Assembly: GCA_950068635.1 (NCBI GenBank)
Contig: CATMIM010000013.1
Coordinates: forward strand, 1 to 10,659
DNA from: an uncultured Candidatus Poseidoniales archaeon
GTDB taxonomy: Archaea; Thermoplasmatota; Poseidoniia; Poseidoniales; Thalassarchaeaceae
Direction of reading: 5' to 3'
Length of the DNA stretch: 10,659 nucleotides
The position numbers and the translations under genes were made by a program. This document shows, piece by piece, positions 1 to 8,400 of this stretch. Numbering within the stretch: the first letter of the stretch is position 1; every line of letters begins with the position of its first letter. The notes under the pieces are model-generated. The model was not told where the DNA came from and did not search any database. It saw nothing but the letters and a program-made list of their open reading frames with translations.

Positions 1-1152
1 CATCTCTGCCACATCGAGGAGCGGGTGCGCATCGACGGCCAGCTCATCGGCGTGGAGGAGTTCGACGAGCACCTCTCGCATGTCCGGCGAGTCGCTGATG
101 AATCTCCAGCTCTCGAGCCGACCTACTACGAGACCACGTTCCTGGTGGCGATGCTGGCCTTCGCCGATGCAGAGGTGGATTGGGCGGTCATCGAAACTGG
201 GTTGGGTGGGCGACTGGATGCGACCAGGCTGGTGCAGGCGGAAATCTGCGTGCTCACATCACTCTCGCTAGAACACACCGACGTTCTGGGAGAGACTCTC
301 GCCGAAATCGCCGGGGAGAAGGCGGCCATCGCCCGGCCCGGAAAACCGTTCGTCGCTCGTTGGACGGACGACGCCGATGCGCGGGAACGAATCATCTCGC
401 AGGTCGATGAGGGGATGGGGAGGTGGTTCCTGCCTGAACTGAAGCGGAGCATCTGGTTCGAAGACGAGTTGCCTGATCTGGAGTCGGAACGGCTGGATCC
501 GGTATTCGATCCTTACGAAGAGGCCTGGAACTTGGCTGCGATGACACTGGCGAGTTCCAGTATCGAGTTCACTCTCTCGGGAGTGGATGCCGCCGACATC
601 AGGTTCGACACTCAGATCCCTGGTCGCATGCAGGCTGTGTACAGCGCTGACCGCGAGGAGGACGCCCCTTTCTGGCAGGTCGATTGCGCCCACAATGCAG
701 CTGGGATGCGATTCGCCTTCTCCGTCCTCTCAGACTGGTGCTTCCACAGCGTCGCTCGCGCCCTGCTGCTCGGCTCGACCCCTCAGACCGACCTCGACGG
801 ATTCCTCGAGCCTGTCGCTGATTTCGCCACCAGATCTGGTTTCGACCTCGTGGTCGTGACCGAGCCGGCCGGAGGGCGGCTTCCCGCATTGGATTGCCGA
901 GTGCTCGCCGAGCGATTGTCAGAACTGGTGCCTGAGATGGATGTGATCATCCATCAGGAAGTGGCGGACGCCGTGGAGGAGGTGAGCAGGTGGTTCGAAT
1001 CCCAACCCGAGTACGTGGTCGAGAAACCCCACCCGAGTCATCTGGAGGGCCGGAGAGGGGCACCTGTGGCCATCTGCATCGGGAGCCTCTATCTGGCTGG
1101 GAATGTGCTCTCGGAACTTGGAAGAGATTCGCCTGAAGACCTCGCCATCTGA
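1..1152 (+). CDS. folC: Folylpolyglutamate synthase / dihydrofolate synthase (FolC), 5'-truncated by the window edge
   Basis: The frame is open from base 1, so the gene begins upstream; the GTG at 25 is internal. The 383 visible residues lack the N-terminal P-loop of this Mur-ligase-type enzyme but keep the rest. GLGGRLDAT (visible residues 67-75) is the FolC signature. SLEHTDVLG (89-97) and the following EKAAIARPG fit the central ATPase domain with its conserved His and Lys. PGRMQ (207-211) marks the domain junction, DCAHN (228-232) is the C-terminal ligase-domain motif, and GSLYLAG (361-367) is the C-terminal FolC hallmark. The family uses ATP to attach glutamate to tetrahydrofolate and, in some members, to dihydropteroate, in the cytoplasm. 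Which of the two activities applies cannot be read here. The deaminase gene follows after 50 bp on the same strand, suggesting co-transcription. The family call is secure; substrate specificity is not. Confidence 0.93.
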   Translation, partial: HLCHIEERVRIDGQLIGVEEFDEHLSHVRRVADESPALEPTYYETTFLVAMLAFADAEVDWAVIETGLGGRLDATRLVQAEICVLTSLSLEHTDVLGETLAEIAGEKAAIARPGKPFVARWTDDADARERIISQVDEGMGRWFLPELKRSIWFEDELPDLESERLDPVFDPYEEAWNLAAMTLASSSIEFTLSGVDAADIRFDTQIPGRMQAVYSADREEDAPFWQVDCAHNAAGMRFAFSVLSDWCFHSVARALLLGSTPQTDLDGFLEPVADFATRSGFDLVVVTEPAGGRLPALDCRVLAERLSELVPEMDVIIHQEVADAVEEVSRWFESQPEYVVEKPHPSHLEGRRGAPVAICIGSLYLAGNVLSELGRDSPEDLAI

Positions 1153-1191
1153 GCAACGCTGATAGGAGTCCGGCCGCACACCGGCACCGTT

Positions 1192-1196
1192 GGTGG
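1192..1196 (+). promoter_or_regulatory. Shine-Dalgarno sequence of the deaminase gene
   Basis: GGTGG lies six bases before the ATG at 1203 and matches the GGTG core recognised by archaeal 16S rRNA 3' ends. It supports ATG 1203 as the start. The 50-bp gap after folC has no AT-rich box, so a separate promoter is not evident. Confidence 0.55.
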
Positions 1197-1202
1197 CCCG
1201 CG

Positions 1203-1691
1203 ATGAAGGATAAGCACCTGCGCATCCGCATCGAGCAGTGCCTGGCGCTGTCCAAGGCGAGCAACTGCCCGCGTGCCAAGTTCGGGGCGCTGCTCGTCGA
1301 CCCGGACCGCAACGTCATCCTGATGGATGGCTACAATGGCGGCCCGCGCGGTGGGGGTGAACTGTGCGGAGGCGATGTCTGCCTGCGCGATGAACTCGAG
1401 ATAGAGAGTGGGACGCGTATCGAGATCGGCTGTCACCACGCCGAGATGAACCTCATCTGCAACTCGGCCGCCAACGGTGTGCCGACCAAGGGAGCGTGGC
1501 TGATCGTAACCGGGGAGCCGTGCATGATGTGCTCCAAGCTCATCCACCATGCCGGCATCACCCGCGTCATCGTCGTGGACGGCGGCTTCGGCGGGCAGAA
1601 CGGCATCGACTACCTCGAGGAGCACGGCGTGATCGTGCAACTCACAGAGGGGCCGCAGGACCCTCGCGGCGACCTCAAGCCTGCCGAATGA
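1203..1691 (+). CDS. Deoxycytidylate (dCMP) deaminase-family protein
   Basis: This 162-residue cytidine/deoxycytidylate deaminase-fold protein is the usual length for dCMP deaminase or ComEB-like proteins. The catalytic zinc site is visible as HAE (His79, Glu81) plus PCMMC (Cys107, Cys110). Upstream, CPRAKFGALLVDP (residues 22-34) and the YNGGPRG loop (44-50) are typical of enzymes acting on deoxynucleotides. Extra cysteines at 55 and 60 (LCGGDVC) and 77 resemble the Cys-rich insertion that binds a second metal in some dCMP deaminases. The known reaction is dCMP to dUMP plus ammonia, feeding thymidylate synthesis. This fits its position just behind folC, although a shared operon is inferred from strand and spacing only. 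It ends 3 bp from the stop of a convergent gene. Other nucleotide deaminases of the same fold cannot be fully excluded. Confidence 0.88.
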   Translation: MKDKHLRIRIEQCLALSKASNCPRAKFGALLVDPDRNVILMDGYNGGPRGGGELCGGDVCLRDELEIESGTRIEIGCHHAEMNLICNSAANGVPTKGAWLIVTGEPCMMCSKLIHHAGITRVIVVDGGFGGQNGIDYLEEHGVIVQLTEGPQDPRGDLKPAE

Positions 1692-1694
1692 TGC

Positions 1695-2240
1695 TCACAG
1701 GTCGCTGGAGCGCAGAGCGGACAGCAGAGTCCCCATGTCAGCTTCCAGTTCCGCCACGCTGCCCTCGTTCTGGATGACTATGTCCGCCTGCTTTGCGGTT
1801 TCCAGCAAGGCTTGGCCACTGTCGTCGGCAGCCTCGAGTTCCGCCTCCTCCTGGGTCCGGAACTGCTCGAAGGTCTCAGCGTCCCCCGCTCTGCCGCGGG
1901 CGGAGAGCCGCTCCCAACGCACCTCCTCTGACGCCCGCACCTCGATGAGCCAGAAGCCCGCCTGGGTCTGGAGCGCGGCCACTTCAGCCGGGGTGCGGAT
2001 GCTGTCGATCACATGGTCGCTGCCTTCCGGTATCCGTTCCAGCAGCATCTCAGCGAGTATTCCCGGCCCCCCCTCTGCGCGCAGGGAGCGCCCACCGTCG
2101 ATCAAGGAGTCACGAGTGATCTCGATGCCCTGCTCGGTGAGCCAGTGGCGAATGGAGTCGGAGCAGGAGGAACTCTCGAATCCTTGAGCCTCCAACCAGC
2201 GAACGACGGATGACTTGCCCCCCGCGTTGCGTCCGGTCAA
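1695..2240 (-). CDS. UPF0200-like P-loop nucleotide kinase (dephospho-CoA kinase-like fold), start uncertain
   Basis: The protein is 181 residues from the first standard start, TTG at 2240. Walker A is GRNAGGKS (residues 3-10, G-x4-GKS). LRAEGGPG (53-60), VIDSIRTPAEV (77-87), a lid-like ERLSARGRAGD (110-120) and ADIVIQNEGS (152-161) follow the order and spacing of the archaeal UPF0200 family, which resembles dephospho-CoA, adenylate and thymidylate kinases. The substrate is unknown to me. Family members begin with a hydrophobic strand of about seven residues before the P-loop. Here that strand (LLLIGL) is encoded upstream of 2240, in frame, with no ATG, GTG or TTG between 2240 and the in-frame stop at 2358-2360. 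A CTG at 2250-2252, preceded by GAGGGAG, would restore the strand. The gene lies downstream of lhr on the same strand, so the two are probably co-transcribed. Confidence 0.82.
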   Translation of the reverse strand: MTGRNAGGKSSVVRWLEAQGFESSSCSDSIRHWLTEQGIEITRDSLIDGGRSLRAEGGPGILAEMLLERIPEGSDHVIDSIRTPAEVAALQTQAGFWLIEVRASEEVRWERLSARGRAGDAETFEQFRTQEEAELEAADDSGQALLETAKQADIVIQNEGSVAELEADMGTLLSALRSSDL

Positions 2241-2257
2241 TCCGATGAGCAGAAGTC

Positions 2258-2264
2258 TCCCTCG
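2258..2264 (-). promoter_or_regulatory. Shine-Dalgarno-like GAGGGAG pointing to a CTG start of the kinase gene
   Basis: On the minus strand GAGGGAG is followed after five bases by CTG (2252-2250), and 17 bases separate it from the TTG at 2240. The spacing suits the CTG and is too long for the TTG. A CTG start would add MLIG and the rest of the first beta strand to the protein. Confidence 0.35.
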
Positions 2265-2307
2265 GGTCGGCTCGGGTGGTGCCAGCCCTTCAGCGTGCGG
2301 GTGCCAT

Positions 2308-5300
2308 TCATCCCCAGAATCTGCGTGTGCGCGCGTATTGCAGTTCAGCCTCGTGAATCATCTTGAGCAGTATCTCCTCGTCACCGGCCGGCACCCTGCG
2401 CAGGATACGTGTGGCCGTGTCCGGTCCGACGCCGCGAGCGAGCAGGCAGAGAATCGCCTCCTTTCCTCGCAGCTGGACCAGTTCGGCGTTGCGTTGCATT
2501 CTGTTGCGCACTGCCGGGTCATCGTCGGCGACCCATTCCTTGAGCCGGGCCTCGAGCCCCTCGCGAGCGCACGCCAGCATGGTACCACCGCAGGCGCACC
2601 TGTGGTGCTTCTCGGCGTAGCGTTCGACGCGGAAGCGCATCCAATCCTTGCAGCGCAGGCAGACCAGCACCACCCGCTCGTTCACCAGTCGATTCTTCAG
2701 CCGCTCGCGCACCTCGGTCGCCGACCAGTTGGGCAGCAGCAGGTCGCGTTGGCTACGCGGCGAGATTCCGAGGGCGCCTGGAGCAGTCATGCGCAGTTCG
2801 ACGGCGCCGCACTGGATCGCCCGCAACAGGTCGGTGGTGCCATCGATGTCCATCCTCTCGCTGAACAGTTTGTCGAGCGCCTCGTCGACTAGAGGTGTCC
2901 CACGATACCTCGTGAGGATGCCACCCAGATTCACCTTGCGTGGATCGACCCCCGCGTGCAGGACACCGAACACCTTGCACACCTGCACCAGCCGCGCCCG
3001 CAGTTGACGGCTGTTGGGGATCGACAGGCGGACGAGGTCGTCGAGCGCTTCAGGTGGCGTCTCGGTCAGCCATTCTACCACGCCTGCCGGGGTCAGCCCG
3101 GGAACCTGCAGAGTGATGCGGTACGGGTCTACGAGAACACGGCCGACCCTGCCCTCGATGTTGCTCGCCATCGCCTGCAGGAAGTGGGCCAGCGTCTCGT
3201 TGATGCGGCTGCCGTGAGTGGAGTTGAGCACGATTGCGTCACGTCGCTGCTCGAGGGTCAGGAGACGGGCGTGCGGCAGGCAGCCACTCGCCTCGATGTG
3301 CTCGGCGACGCTCTCAGCGAGGCGGGCGAGCGAAGGCGATGAGAGGGGGTAGTCGTCGAGGTCGTAGGTCACGGCATCGCCGGTCAACCAGGGATCGAGA
3401 CCGACCGTTGCCCCCTGTGGCTCGTCTGACGCACTCTCCTCCAGGCCGGTTGACCAACCGTGTGATCGCGCCACCGCGATGCGCATGGCACCCGCTTCGC
3501 GGGCGATGTCCGCTGGTACTGGAGGCAACTCTCCCGCCCACACAGGGGCGTCTCCCTGCTCAGACACCGGCGCGACCAGCAGCTCCACTTTCTCCGAGTC
3601 GGCGTCGACCACCTCCCATGTGCGCCCAGCCATCACGAAGCGCCGCGGGGTGCCGTCCTCCTCCGTCCCGGAGTCATCGAGCGAGAGCACGAACGTCTCG
3701 TCGACGTTGCCCAGCATACGGCGAGTGACGGCATCGCGAACAGCGTATTTCGTCTCGTCAGCGATCATGCTCAGGTGTTTCTGGAGATAGGTCCGCGCTC
3801 GTGGGCCCGGGCTGAACCAGCCACCTTTGAGTCGTTCAGGAAGTTCCTGTGACAGCGCCCTCTGCCAGCCGCGTGTCACGCGCTCCCCAAGTCCCGCCAA
3901 TTCCTCCTTCTTCGGCTTCTTCTCAGGAATCCCTTCTTGGGTGGACTCGGAGATTTCCTCCCACAATGCAGGCGGCCAGTCGAGCGGGTCGCTCTGTTGG
4001 GGGTCCTCGACCACTCGAAGCAGCCAGCGGTCGTGCAGGATTCTGAGGATGGCGAGCGTCTCGTCATCTGTCAGTTCCGAGAACAGGTCGCATCTGCGCA
4101 GCAGTTCAGCTCCGGCGGCGAGCGGGACCACCCGCTCGGCGAGCGCGGTCAAGATTAGTTGGTTGGCGGCGACCGTGCGCGGGTGGCGACGCCACTCGAC
4201 GCCTTCGATGTCGCCTGCCATCGCCCTGCGGGCGATGACCGCCGACTCGGCGATCTCGTCCGGCTCCCAGCAGAGCAGCATTCCCCGTCCCGTGCCACCG
4301 AGCACGTGGTCTGCACGACCGACACGCTGCAACATGCGGTCCACCGCCCTGGGACTCTGCAGCTGGTGAACCTCGTTCACGCTCCCGACATCGATTCCGA
4401 GTTCGAGCGAGGAGGTGCAGATGAGTCCGTGCAGCGTACCTTCCTGAAGGTCCTGTTCCATCTGCTGACGAGTCTCGGCGGCCAGTGAGCCGTGGTGCAC
4501 GCCCACGGTCATGTCAGGGTCGAGACGCTGGATTCGCTGCGCGACCGTCTCGGCCGTGTTGCGCGAATTGACGAACACGAGGCAGGGGGCGCTTTCTCGG
4601 ATGCGCGTCGCCAACCTGCGCAGCGCGGCTAGACCCTGCGGCGAGACGTGCAGTTCGAGTGACAGCGCCCTGTCCGCATCGGTGACGGGCTCGGTGACCA
4701 CCTCGAGGTCGGTCCCTCTCGGCGAGGGAGCGAGCACGGGCGTCGCATTCGGAGACAGCCAGCGGGCCATCTCCTCTGGATTGCCGATGGTGGCGGACAG
4801 CCCGATGCGCTGCACCTTGCGTCCACACAGTTCGTCGATGCGCTCGAGCGCCACCAGCAATTGCGAACCGCGCTCCGATGCGGCGAGTTCGTGCACCTCG
4901 TCGACCACCACCGCCCTGAGATTGCGCAACCCTTCCCTGAGTCGACTTCCCAGCAGCAGCAGTTGGGTCGTCTCGGGGGTGGTCACCAGCAGGTGAGGTG
5001 GATTGTTGGCCTGACGGGTGCGCTGGTACTGCGACGTGTCCCCGTGCCTGAGGTCAGCGGTGAGCCCTGCCGCCTTGGCCAGATCAGCGATGCGCCGGTC
5101 GATGTCCCGGTTGAGTGCTCTCAAGGGTGTCACGTAGAGGATCGCCATCGGTTGCCAGGAATGTGCGAGTGCCCGGCTGAGCAGAGGAAGCACGACCGCC
5201 TCGGTCTTGCCGCTCCCGGTCGGTGCGACCACCAGACTGTCCTCGCCTGCGAGCAGTGGTTCGATGGTCGCCGTCTGCACCGGTGTCGGCTCCCAGCCGC

Positions 5301-5406
5301 GATCGTCGACCAGTTTCTGGAGCGGCCGGGCGAGCAGTTCGAACGCAGTCATGTCACCGACCACCGCCGAGGGGTCGTGCGACCCATGAAAAGGGTGGCG
5401 ACTCAC
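2308..5406 (-). CDS. lhr: Lhr-type superfamily 2 ATP-dependent helicase
   Basis: This 1032-residue cytoplasmic nucleic-acid helicase contains the whole SF2 core: GWEPTPVQ (37-44), Walker A APTGSGKT (61-68), TTPE (142-145), DEVH (169-172), GLSATIGNP (202-210), VFVNSRNTAE (277-286), CTSSLELGIDVG (330-341) and motif VI QRVGRADH (360-367), where many relatives have GRAGH or GRSGH. The large region after the core matches the Lhr winged-helix and barrel layout, interrupted by a charged linker (about 485-510). A Cys ribbon (C916, C919, C937, C939) and a helix-hairpin-helix (ARGVGPDTATRIL, 990-1002) finish the protein, as in archaeal Lhr. Lhr proteins unwind DNA/RNA hybrids and branched DNA and are linked to repair. 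The GTG start at 5406 overlaps the stop of the upstream surface-protein gene (GTGA). ATG 5352 (Met19) is an alternative that fits the family N-terminus better. Confidence 0.93.
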   Translation of the reverse strand: MSRHPFHGSHDPSAVVGDMTAFELLARPLQKLVDDRGWEPTPVQTATIEPLLAGEDSLVVAPTGSGKTEAVVLPLLSRALAHSWQPMAILYVTPLRALNRDIDRRIADLAKAAGLTADLRHGDTSQYQRTRQANNPPHLLVTTPETTQLLLLGSRLREGLRNLRAVVVDEVHELAASERGSQLLVALERIDELCGRKVQRIGLSATIGNPEEMARWLSPNATPVLAPSPRGTDLEVVTEPVTDADRALSLELHVSPQGLAALRRLATRIRESAPCLVFVNSRNTAETVAQRIQRLDPDMTVGVHHGSLAAETRQQMEQDLQEGTLHGLICTSSLELGIDVGSVNEVHQLQSPRAVDRMLQRVGRADHVLGGTGRGMLLCWEPDEIAESAVIARRAMAGDIEGVEWRRHPRTVAANQLILTALAERVVPLAAGAELLRRCDLFSELTDDETLAILRILHDRWLLRVVEDPQQSDPLDWPPALWEEISESTQEGIPEKKPKKEELAGLGERVTRGWQRALSQELPERLKGGWFSPGPRARTYLQKHLSMIADETKYAVRDAVTRRMLGNVDETFVLSLDDSGTEEDGTPRRFVMAGRTWEVVDADSEKVELLVAPVSEQGDAPVWAGELPPVPADIAREAGAMRIAVARSHGWSTGLEESASDEPQGATVGLDPWLTGDAVTYDLDDYPLSSPSLARLAESVAEHIEASGCLPHARLLTLEQRRDAIVLNSTHGSRINETLAHFLQAMASNIEGRVGRVLVDPYRITLQVPGLTPAGVVEWLTETPPEALDDLVRLSIPNSRQLRARLVQVCKVFGVLHAGVDPRKVNLGGILTRYRGTPLVDEALDKLFSERMDIDGTTDLLRAIQCGAVELRMTAPGALGISPRSQRDLLLPNWSATEVRERLKNRLVNERVVLVCLRCKDWMRFRVERYAEKHHRCACGGTMLACAREGLEARLKEWVADDDPAVRNRMQRNAELVQLRGKEAILCLLARGVGPDTATRILRRVPAGDEEILLKMIHEAELQYARTRRFWG

Positions 5407-8400
5407 TCCCAGTCGTCCTCTTCTTCGTCCTCTTCGTCGTAGTAATCCTCATCCTCGTCGTAGAACAGGTCATCCTCGAACACGGAGGTCTCCATGCCAC
5501 CGCGCATGCTCACCGCGCCCACGACGGGCAGGATGATCATCGCGATGATGATGCCGATGACCGTCAGCATGTTCTGGCGGGCCAGATCGACCCAACCGAG
5601 TCCCCATGCATACTCCACCGACACGCCCACTTCCGCTGAGTTGTCGCTCTCATCCACTTCGATGATCTCGTCGTCGATGTCCACGACCACGCGCACCCGG
5701 TCCACACCCTTCTCCGCCTTCCAGGTCGCCTTCACTGGGATGGCCTCGTCGCTGATTCCCGCCAGCGCCTGCGTGGCGAACGGCTGCAGGTCGTCACCGG
5801 AGTAGAATCCCACGGTGAAGCTGGTGTTCGTCGGGCCGCCGAGGTTGGCCACCCACGCGGTTATCTCGACATCGGCGCCGTTGCTCATGACCTCTCTGTC
5901 CGCTGATACGCGTTCGATGGTCAGCTGCGGGCCGGTCGCACCGAAGCGAATCCACTGGAGTTCGTGGTCTCCGTCCAGTTCGACCGGTTCGCGCACCGGG
6001 TCGGACTTGGAGTTGGATTCGGTGGCGAGCGGGTTGCCGGCCACGTCCCAGCCCTCGATCCAGAAACCGACGACGTAGTCTTGGATGGGTGGGTTCATGC
6101 CATCGCCGATCAGGTCGACCGTGCCCGTCCACTCGATGGCGGTGCCCTCCTGACGCATGCCGAGTTCAGAGGAACCTGAGGCGATCTGCCGGCCGTTGTC
6201 GTCGCGCATCAGCCAGTGCACCCATTGTGGGCTCCCCGCCAGATCGGCGTCCTCGGAGCCGATGAACTCGACCGGGACCTGTGTCAGCATGGAGGTGTTG
6301 CTGATGTCGATGATGTCGATGGGCGCCAGTCGCTCGATCACACGCGGTGGCGAGTGGTCGACGTGCAGCTGCAGCGTGGTGGCGACCGTGTCGCGGGTCA
6401 TGTCCTCGCCGCGGCCTGGGACGTTGCGGATGCCGGTGAGGAAGGTGCGCATCTCAGATGAGGCTAGCGAGGTAGCCGCTCCCAGCGGCACCTCGAGCGA
6501 GAAGCCACCGTCTTCGGTCAGGCTGCCGTCGGACCAGTATTGTACGCCGTCGAACGTCTCGACGGTGATGCCAAGGTTGCGAGGCGCGGGCACGTCACTG
6601 CCCTCATAGACCACGCGTCCCGACCAGCGCAACCGGTCGTTGGGCACGACGCGGCTTCCGTCTGACAGCACGCCGGTGCGCGGCTCCTGCACGTCCTCGA
6701 CCTTGTACGAGTCAGCGTCGAGCACGAGGTCGTTCTCGACGCGGAACGTGTGCTCTTCGAAGATCACACGGGTGGGAACCTCCACCCCCAGTTCCTTGTA
6801 TTCGAGCGCAAGGTCGGAGAGGTCCTCGTCCGGCCAGTCCCAGGAGAAGCGGAAGATGAACGACGGCCTGATCCACGGCATGCCGGTGTCGTTGGTGATC
6901 ACCGGAACCCCACAGCCGCCGTCATCGCCGTCGTTGCACGAATCATCGAGGATGATGTACGGCCCATCGGACCAGAAGGTGTTGTTCTGGCCGGAGTAGG
7001 AGATGCGCTGCTGGTCGCGCGTCGGGTCAGGTCCCTCGAAGTCGAAGATGAGCGAGATGTCCTCGTAGTCGATTCTCCCGTTCGCATCGACCAGCCCGAG
7101 GCTGATGTGCTGATTCACACCTGAGAACACCTTCCCTCCGTCCACGTGCCCCATCCAGTCCAGGCCGGTGAACACCGCGTCCGTGTCGACGCGTGTGCGG
7201 TAGGTGCTCAGGTCGTACTCGAAGCCCGGACCTTTGACATTGGTGAGCGGATGGCCGGCGGGGTCGGTTCCGGTGACATAGTAGGAGACCTGAGCCATGT
7301 TGGGGTTCCGCGAGTCGTCGATGTGCCCGAAGAAGTACTTGTCATCTGAATCTGTCAGGTTCACCATCGTCTGGTTGACGTATTCGGATTCATCCGCGTA
7401 TCCGTTGCGATTCGCATCGTTGTCGTACTCAACCCAGTAGTGCAGCGTCAACTGCTCCGGCGGGCTGACCGCGTCCTGTACGCGCACGCGTATGCTCTGG
7501 TCCACTGAACCGGCTTCGTAGGCTCCCTGGGGTGGCCATGAGTCCACGAGCGTGGGCGGCGTGGCGTCGATGCGGTAGGAGCGCCCCCACGAACTGTTGG
7601 TCGTGAGCACCTTCAACGGGTCGCGCGGGTTGTCGATCTCGATCAGGTATTGCACGCCCTCGGGGCGGTCGAAGTCATCCATCTGCACTGAGATGAAGAA
7701 CTCCCCGTAGGGGTTGCTGCTGTCCTTCGCCATCAGGAACTTTCCTTCGGTGGTCTGCTTCATCACCTTGACATCGAAGGTCGAGTCGAGCGGTGCGTCC
7801 TCTGAGTACGCATACCAGATGGCACCTTGGAAGTGCAGTGTCTCGCTAGCTGCGATCCACGCGTCATCGGGAGCGTCGTCGTACAGCACTTCACCGTCGT
7901 TGTCGCGCACTTTGAGCCATCCAAGTCCATACGACTGGTTGACGACTATGCCCGCCGGACCGGTGCTCATCAGCATCGGCGTGTATCCCTCGCTGTCGGT
8001 GCAACTGACGCGGAAGCCGACGTTGTTCTGTTCCCTGAATTCGGAAGTGATGCGGAATTTCCAGTGGATCTCCTGGATGCCGTTGCTGTTGTTCGTCCAC
8101 GTGCCCGCCGAGTCCGGGACGATCCAGTCGTCCGGGTCGTCGTCCACCAGCGTGCCATCGCTCGCCCACAAGAGGCTCGGCGCGGATGAGGAGGGCTGGC
8201 CCAGGATGTCCAGTTGGGCGCTGGATATCTCGTTGGCGTTCTCACCGATCACGTGCCGCGTGATCACCTCGTAACTGTCGACCCTCTCGTGCAGGATCAT
8301 GTCCTCATCGTAGTTGATGTCGAGGTTCACCGTCTGCATCGTGTAGTCGATGGTGAAAGAGGTGATGCTCACCTTCCCGGCCGCTTGCGATCCCACGTTG

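Noticed and set aside
1110..1123. Second EF-hand-like loop (LVDANGRIDYED) in the surface protein
   Set aside because: It has D-x-N-G and a later Asp, but position 1 lacks a ligand, so it is not a full loop; at best a degenerate site. Positions given are protein residues, equal to about 7059-7100 in the window.
1153..1202. Possible promoter or terminator between folC and the deaminase gene
   Set aside because: No AT-rich box, T-run or hairpin is visible; the 50-bp gap looks like an operon spacer.
1089..1640. 183-codon minus-strand frame across the deaminase gene
   Set aside because: The opposite strand encodes an intact zinc deaminase with all catalytic residues, so this is a shadow.
1692..1694. 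Terminator between the convergent genes
   Set aside because: Only three bases separate the two stop codons and no T-run is present nearby, so any termination must lie inside the opposing genes.
2215..2892. 225-codon open frame on the plus strand opposite the end of lhr
   Set aside because: It lies antisense to a helicase with a clear Cys ribbon and helix-hairpin-helix, and its translation shows no domain; long antisense frames are expected at this GC content.
4861..5442. 193-codon plus-strand frame ending in a run of serines
   Set aside because: The serines are the antisense reading of the Asp/Glu codon tract of the surface-protein tail; the rest is antisense to the helicase motor domain.
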